Source: Clostridia bacterium (GTDB lineage Bacteria; Bacillota; DSM-521; Neomoorellales; SLTJ01). Taken from it: a stretch of DNA of 64,000 bases. Positions 59,831 to 64,000 of this stretch are shown in pieces. Positions within the stretch are counted from its first letter, which is position 1; every line of letters begins with the position of its first letter. Made by a program: the position numbers and the translations under genes. The stretch is from positions 62,001 to 126,000 of the forward strand of contig JANLFO010000004.1 in NCBI GenBank assembly GCA_024653205.1, written 5' to 3'. The notes beneath the pieces were generated by a model. That model saw only the letters and a program-made list of their open reading frames with translations, was not told the DNA's origin and did not search any database.

Positions 59831-60182
59831 GGGGGCGTAAAGGTTTCGACGGAGGATGTGCTATCAGGGGAAGCCAGGCGAGATCCCACCTGCTCGTTAA
59901 ACGGTGGACCCCATTAAGTGCCAACGAAGAACTCGCTCTAGCCGCCTAAAGCGCGGCTAACGTCCTCTTCGCCCGGCCCGCGGGGCGGGGAAGGGCGTCA
60001 ACCTAGCGGGCTAGCTCGGTAGCCGCCGCCCGCAGGCTGCCGGGCGAAATCAGGCGGGCTGGCCAAGGCGCATCCGGTCCCGGGGAGGCGCCGACGAGCG
60101 AGATCCAAATCCGGGACTATCCTGGTAGATGCCCCTGGGGGTGCTCTTTCGGACGGGGGTTCGATTCCCCCCGCCTCCACCA
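59831..60182 (+). ncRNA. ssrA: Transfer-messenger RNA (tmRNA)
   Basis: 352 bases. The tRNA-like ends pair: GGGGGCG at 59831-59837 with CGCCTCC before the encoded ACCA (60179-60182), with one G-U. The T-arm GGGTTCGATTCCCC is present. The tag frame begins at GCC 59920 and ends at TAA 59947-59949, encoding ANEELALAA, an AA-ending degron of the usual kind. Rescues stalled ribosomes with SmpB. Confidence 0.96.
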
Positions 60183-60216
60183 GAGAAATCTACGGCGGCT
60201 TTCGGGGAATAGGTCG

Positions 60217-60254
60217 ACGTGTCTTGGCAGACCACGTTTATCTGTATATTTTTT
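60217..60254 (+). terminator. Probable tmRNA terminator
   Basis: CGTGTCT-TGGC-AGACCACG with a bulged C, followed by TTTATCTGTATATTTTTTTT. The long T-run begins after a short spacer; a reasonable intrinsic terminator for ssrA. The remaining bases to 60376 show nothing. Confidence 0.6.
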
Positions 60255-60376
60255 TTGGGCCCGCGGCCTGCGCTTGGGCACGCCGCCCGGTGAATTCCCG
60301 TTTCCGAGGTATCCGGGTTCGGGCGATCGGCGGCGCTCCTCCGCAAACCGTGGCCGTTGAGGCAAGCCTTTAAGAG

Positions 60377-61600
60377 GTGGCAGGTTTGTCCGAACCGCCC
60401 CTGCAAACAGAACGCCTGTGGACCAGAAATTTCATTCTGCTTCTGGCCGCCAACCTTGCTTCCTACGTCAGCTTCTATATGCTCGTTCCCTCTCTGCCGG
60501 TTTACATCAAGGCGATAACCGGAAAGGATGCCCTGTCCGGCCTGGCTTTCGCGGTGTTCCTCCTGGCCGCCGTGCTGTTTCGCCCCTTTGCCGGCCGCTC
60601 GATCGACACCGGAAACCGCAAGGGTATTTTCCTGGCCGGCTCGGCCGTCTGTTTCTTCAGTGCCCTGGCTCTAAACTGCGCCCCCGCTCTGTCGGTCATC
60701 CTGCTGGCCCGTTTCGTGCAAGGTCTCGGCTGGGCCTACTGCAACACCGCGGCCGGCACTCTGGCCAGCGACACCATTCCCAAACCTCGCCTGGCCGAAG
60801 GCATGGGTTACTACGGGCTGTCCTTGAGCGTGGCCGTAGGGATCGGTCCTGCCTTGGCCCTCTTTCTGAGCCAGCGTTACAGTTTCCAGCTCATGTTCTA
60901 CGTCTGCGCCGGGTCGGTATTGCTGTCCTTCTGGTTAGCCGTATTCATGAACTACTGCCGCCCCGGGCGAACATCCGAGTCTGCGGCGGGAGTGAAAGCG
61001 GCCTTCCTGGAAAAGGCGGCCCTGGCTCCTTCCCTGGTGATGCTTTTCCTGTTTATTGCCTATGCGGCCATCTTTTCTTTCCTGGCCCTGTTCGGGCAGC
61101 ACCGCCAGGTGGCGGACGTTGGTCCCTTTTTCACCGCGTACGCCGTTAGCGTGGCCGTCTCCCGCCCCCTATTCGGCCGTTTGGCGGACCGTAGAGGCTA
61201 CGACATAGTCGTGGTGCCCGGGCTGCTGCTGTGTATACTGACTCTGTTGATCATCTACTGGGCCCGCACTCTGCCGGTATTCACCTTGGCCGGCATGGTT
61301 TACGGAATGGGCTTCGGTGCCGTCCAGCCCACCATGCAGGCCCTTTCCGTCTCCTACGTGCCGCCCGAACGGCGCGGGAGCGCCACCGCTACCTATTTCC
61401 TGTTCGTAGATTTGGGCTTGGGCCTGGGCTCCGTCCTGTGGGGCCTGGTGGCCGAGAAGTTCGGTTACGATTCGATGTACCTCATGGTCATTATCCCCTC
61501 TCTCCTCTGCCTGCTCTTGTACCTGTTTTTCGCGCGCCGAGCCAAGGGAGGCGACCTTACTCGTGGATGGCAAGAAGAAAACCCGCCCTTGGCTTCGTGA
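60377..61600 (+). CDS. Major facilitator superfamily transporter
   Basis: 407 residues with about 12 membrane segments. GTG 60377 is the first start; TTG 60386 has AAGAGGTGG at better spacing. MFS signs: LASYVSFYMLVPSLPVYIK at the start, FRPFAGRSIDTGNRKGIF (the loop 2-3 motif G-R-x-x-D-x-x-x-R-K), RFVQGLGWAYCNTAAGTLAS (helix 4-5) and SRPLFGRLADRRG in the second half. It resembles multidrug efflux or sugar/drug exporters. The substrate is unknown. Confidence 0.92.
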   Translation: MAGLSEPPLQTERLWTRNFILLLAANLASYVSFYMLVPSLPVYIKAITGKDALSGLAFAVFLLAAVLFRPFAGRSIDTGNRKGIFLAGSAVCFFSALALNCAPALSVILLARFVQGLGWAYCNTAAGTLASDTIPKPRLAEGMGYYGLSLSVAVGIGPALALFLSQRYSFQLMFYVCAGSVLLSFWLAVFMNYCRPGRTSESAAGVKAAFLEKAALAPSLVMLFLFIAYAAIFSFLALFGQHRQVADVGPFFTAYAVSVAVSRPLFGRLADRRGYDIVVVPGLLLCILTLLIIYWARTLPVFTLAGMVYGMGFGAVQPTMQALSVSYVPPERRGSATATYFLFVDLGLGLGSVLWGLVAEKFGYDSMYLMVIIPSLLCLLLYLFFARRAKGGDLTRGWQEENPPLAS

Positions 61601-61892
61601 GGCCAGATGGTGGGTCCTGCTGGGGGCTGCCTACGGCCTGGCCGGCTTTCTACCGCTGACCTGCGAGCCGATCCGGGAAGGGATGTGGTCCGGTCTTCAG
61701 GCCGCCGGTGGGCCGGTACTGGTGAGCGCGGTTGCGGCCCTGCTGCCGGCAGTCTGGACCCTTGCCTTGACGGCCCCGCTGCCCCACGACCATCGCCTCC
61801 TCTACCTGGCACTCCCTTTGGCAGCGCTTCTGGGTGGGGCGGCGGGCTATCTGCTGGCGGTTCTGGTGAGGCGGGCGCGGCGGCGCGCCTAG
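61563..61892 (+). CDS. Small hydrophobic protein overlapping the MFS gene
   Basis: 109 residues from GTG 61563, overlapping the transporter stop by 38 bases. Three hydrophobic segments (WWVLLGAAYGLAGFLPL, PVLVSAVAALLPAVWTLAL, LLYLALPLAALLGGAAGYLLAVLV) and a basic tail RRARRRA. I do not recognise it. Coupled translation and orientation suggest it belongs with the transporter. It could be a membrane accessory protein or a chance frame. Confidence 0.5.
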   Translation: MDGKKKTRPWLREARWWVLLGAAYGLAGFLPLTCEPIREGMWSGLQAAGGPVLVSAVAALLPAVWTLALTAPLPHDHRLLYLALPLAALLGGAAGYLLAVLVRRARRRA

Positions 61893-62100
61893 GCGGCGCA
61901 GGCCAATCACCAGGGGGTGGCTCCCGGCGTTCCGACCGGAGAGCGGTATATCCCATACGACCGCTAATTCATTACCCCGTCCGCATCGTACGAAGTCGAA
62001 CCGTCTTGGCCTGTTGGGGCCCGGCCCGCCCGGGTTCAAACACGTGAGGGCAGGGTCCCGACTCGTTACTCCCGAGAATTCGCAGTCGGCGAAAGGGCTC

Positions 62101-62487
62101 CTAGCCCTTGGTCAGGGCCTTACGGAGGAACTTCTCCCGGTCGACCAGGAAACGCTCGTGCGTCCCTTCCGCCACCTTTTCTACCTCGTCGTATACTTCC
62201 ACGTGAAAAACCAGGTGCCGTCCTTCTACCTGGACCAGCTCGGCCATCGCTCTCACCTGAAACCCCACCGGCGTGGCGGCCAGGTGCCTCACGTCTATCC
62301 TGGTACCCACGGTGGTCTTGTCGGCTTCGAGGTGGGGCTCCACGGCGGTCACCGCCGCCCTCTCCACCAGCGCCACCACCGCCGGGGTGGCATACACCTC
62401 TACGCCGCCGCTGCCGTAGGCGACCGCCGTGTTCTCCGGGGTGACGTTTTCGGTGGCTTCACCTCTCAGACCCGCGGCCAAGGGCAT
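62101..62487 (-). CDS. FlK-like acyl-CoA thioesterase
   Basis: 128 residues on the minus strand from ATG 62487, with AGGAGG seven bases upstream on that strand. The hotdog fold and residues resemble fluoroacetyl-CoA thioesterase FlK: Thr34, Glu42 and His68 keep the spacing of FlK's Thr42-Glu50-His76 triad, and the end has EGTHERFLV. Most relatives have no known fluorinated substrate; they are probably housekeeping thioesterases for short acyl-CoA. Confidence 0.87.
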   Translation of the reverse strand: MPLAAGLRGEATENVTPENTAVAYGSGGVEVYATPAVVALVERAAVTAVEPHLEADKTTVGTRIDVRHLAATPVGFQVRAMAELVQVEGRHLVFHVEVYDEVEKVAEGTHERFLVDREKFLRKALTKG

Positions 62488-62775
62488 GAGCAACCCTCCT
62501 TCGCTTGTAGCATCTCATATTTCCGGGCGTTTCTCCAAGAACGCTTGAGTCGATGCTTCGCCCTGCCCGCCCTAAATCCTGCCCGTCCCCGTGACCTCCC
62601 AACACCGTAACCGGGCCCTTATTTTCGTATACCTCTATTTATGAGCTTACCCCTCCCCTCCCGTGCGGCAGGAGTCCGGGGTCGATCGGCGAAACTCCTC
62701 CAGCAAGAAACCTTTCCAGATCTTGCGGGTGTAGCCCGGCGGGCAGGGTAGCAATTGGCCGAGCAACCTCCGTTT
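62488..62775. other. Gap upstream of repeat copy I
   Basis: About 290 bases after the thioesterase start. I find no gene, no clear promoter and no terminator. The sequence before 62640 is AT-richer than its surroundings. Confidence 0.5.
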
Positions 62776-62985
62776 GGCCTTGGCAGGGGCGGCTGCCTAC
62801 CAAGGCCATACCGGTCGAGAGCGTGGGTGGGCGGGTGCAAGGGCCACGGATGGCCGAAGGCGCACCGGCCCACGGAAGGGCTCTTGCGCGGCGTGCCCGC
62901 CGGTCTGCGAAGCCAAAGCGGTTCGGTGGGGTAAGCGATCGGTGCGAGTGGGAACCGGGACTCCGGGGCGGGAAAGTCGGAGCGG
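62776..62985 (+). repeat. Intergenic repeat family, copy I (diverged), with edge hairpin
   Basis: It starts with a strong hairpin, GGCCTTGGCAG (62776-62786) against CTGCC-TA-CCAAGGCC (62793-62807). Downstream are diverged core pieces: GAGAGCGTGGGTGGGCGGGTGC, GGATGGCCGAAGGCGC, CTCTTGCGCGGCGTGCCCGC and GGAACCGGGACTCC. It is the most diverged long copy. It leads straight into the ribosome-binding site of the zincin gene. Confidence 0.65.
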
Positions 62986-63007
62986 TCGGGCTCGGAGGTT
63001 GGTGGCG

Positions 63008-63394
63008 GTGAATACCCCCCGTAGAAAACTACGGCAGAGTGGTACACTTTCGCTAAGGGAGTTTACTTCCCTGGCCGACAGGGTAGTGGACGAGTTGCCG
63101 GCCGCGCTTGTGCGCGAACTGAACGGGGGCTTTGTGGTCGAGCCCGGCGAGAAGCGGGACGGGGACCTGGTGGTTCTGGGGGAGTACATCTGGGACGATT
63201 GGTTGGGCCGCCGGGTGGTGCTGTACTACGGATCATTTGTGGCCCTCTTGGGCAGAGCTCCGCGGGGCGCCTGGGAGCGGGAGTTACGCGCCACCGTCCG
63301 GCACGAGCTGCGTCACCATGTGGAGGCGCTTGCCGGACTGGACGATTTGGCCCGGGAAGACCTGGAGTGGCTGGCTAAGTATAAAGGCGATTAG
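63008..63394 (+). CDS. Minimal zincin-like metallopeptidase family protein
   Basis: 128 residues from GTG 63008, GGAGG (62994-62998) at 9 bases; GTG 63002 is in frame. The zinc motif HELRHHVE (HExxH) is near residue 100, followed by LAGLDDLAREDLEWL. The first two thirds have the all-beta/helix layout of the small zincin family of Gram-positives (ELNGGFVVEPG, GDLVVLGEYIW). Function unknown: perhaps a regulatory protease. Confidence 0.83.
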   Translation: MNTPRRKLRQSGTLSLREFTSLADRVVDELPAALVRELNGGFVVEPGEKRDGDLVVLGEYIWDDWLGRRVVLYYGSFVALLGRAPRGAWERELRATVRHELRHHVEALAGLDDLAREDLEWLAKYKGD

Positions 63395-63445
63395 CCTTCC
63401 GGCATCAGCACCTGACCGGCTTAGCACGTGAGGATCGGTGTTACC

Positions 63446-64000
63446 ATGCGTGTGTTCTCCCTCACCGACGGAAAACATTACGCTTCTGCTCCCTCGGCTC
63501 CCCGGCCGGTCTGGATAGACCTGCTCCCGGAAGAGCTTCCTGCGGCTCAGGCCGGTTTCGGACTTCACCCGGCGGCGGTAGAAGACTGCCTCAACCAGGA
63601 ACAACGGCCCAAGATCGAGGAGTACTCCGAGTACCTCTTTCTAGTAGTCAACTCGTATGCGGCGGGCGAGATACGGGAGGTGGACCTTTTCCTGGGAAAG
63701 GATTTCCTGGTTACGGTTCACCGCCCCGAGGTGCAGCTGTCGCTACCGAAGGCCGCCGATCTTCAGGGTCTGCCGGGAGGGCTACCCGTCCTGGTGTATT
63801 GGATCCTGGACCAGGCGGTAGACAGTTTCTTCGAGGCGCTGGACGAAATAAATTCCGAGCTGGAGGAACTCCAAGAATTGATCCTTAGCCGTCCCGGCAG
63901 GGCGCTGCTAGGTGCCCTTGCCGCCTTGCGCCGTCGGCTTCTAGAGCTTTCGCGCAGCCTGCGCCTGCAGGAGCAGATGTTGAGAGTCACCATCTCCCGC
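63446..64000 (+). CDS. CorA-like divalent cation transporter, 3' partial
   Basis: ATG 63446 opens a frame of 185 codons that is still open at the window end. The N-terminal cytoplasmic domain is recognisable: WIDLLPEELPAAQAGFGLHP, AVEDCLNQEQRPKIEEYSEY and LFLVVNSY, then DFLVTVHRPEV and LVYWILDQAVDSFFEALDEI with the long helix that leads to the membrane. The GMN channel motif would lie beyond the window. It transports Mg2+, Co2+ or Zn2+; the exact ion is not decidable here. Confidence 0.87.
   Translation, partial: MRVFSLTDGKHYASAPSAPRPVWIDLLPEELPAAQAGFGLHPAAVEDCLNQEQRPKIEEYSEYLFLVVNSYAAGEIREVDLFLGKDFLVTVHRPEVQLSLPKAADLQGLPGGLPVLVYWILDQAVDSFFEALDEINSELEELQELILSRPGRALLGALAALRRRLLELSRSLRLQEQMLRVTISR

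Noticed and set aside
61990-62060. tRNA-like GGGTTCAAA near a GC-rich hairpin
   Set aside because: No acceptor stem, D-arm or anticodon arm can be placed around it.

Overview
The window is GC-rich DNA of an anaerobic, probably thermophilic Firmicute of the Moorella/Desulfotomaculum kind. This is inferred from oxygen-sensitive enzymes (glycyl radical enzyme, two aldehyde:ferredoxin oxidoreductases), a membrane pyrophosphatase of the K+-independent type, an ADP-forming acyl-CoA synthetase, Gram-positive WhiA, and frequent GTG/TTG starts behind strong Shine-Dalgarno sites. Nearly all genes run on the + strand.

Region 1 (1-16.6 kb) is a catabolic cluster on one strand: the end of a TRAP transporter permease, a glycyl radical enzyme (GRE) of unknown substrate, an MmgE/PrpD protein, two near-duplicate zinc alcohol dehydrogenases, two tungsten-type aldehyde:ferredoxin oxidoreductases (AOR), a MoaD-like protein, the GRE activase, a two-cluster ferredoxin, a cupin and a lone molybdenum-hydroxylase large subunit. 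A plausible reading is import of an organic acid, radical cleavage, alcohol/aldehyde interconversion, and aldehyde oxidation to an acid with reduction of ferredoxin. The substrate cannot be read from the sequence.

Region 2 (16.6-28.7 kb) is an accessory island. A six-gene type III CRISPR effector operon (Cmr1, Cmr6, a Csx11-type Cas10, Cmr4, Cmr5, Cmr3; best fit subtype III-C) has no array, Cas6 or Cas1/2 nearby. Broken genes flank it: a pRiA4b-ORF3-like gene with a nonsense codon and a chemotaxis-receptor tail on the left; a deleted LysR gene, a frameshifted PEP-mutase/isocitrate-lyase-family gene, a transposase remnant and a headless AbrB antitoxin on the right.

Region 3 (28.9-45.4 kb) is mostly chromosomal: a SIMPL protein, a mazEF module with a clear promoter/operator, a flavodoxin, a zinc-ribbon protein, DUF456, uvrA, uvrC, a HAD phosphatase, rapZ, a pyruvate carboxylase subunit B-like gene, whiA, an acyltransferase, DUF1405 and rpoN.

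Region 4 (45.5-64 kb) has the glycolysis run gap-pgk-tpiA-gpmI-eno followed by the membrane pyrophosphatase, then secG, a PaaI-type thioesterase, rnr, smpB, an ADP-forming acyl-CoA synthetase on the opposite strand, tmRNA (ssrA), an MFS transporter, an FlK-like thioesterase, a minimal zincin and the start of a CorA-like transporter.

Scattered through the intergenic spaces is a family of GC-rich repeats (about nine copies, both orientations, 50 to about 290 bp) with a characteristic end and nested inverted repeats. It recurs beside housekeeping operons and matches no repeat family I can name. The features most worth following up are the GRE with its unusual active-site context, the doubly degenerate Cas10, and this repeat family.
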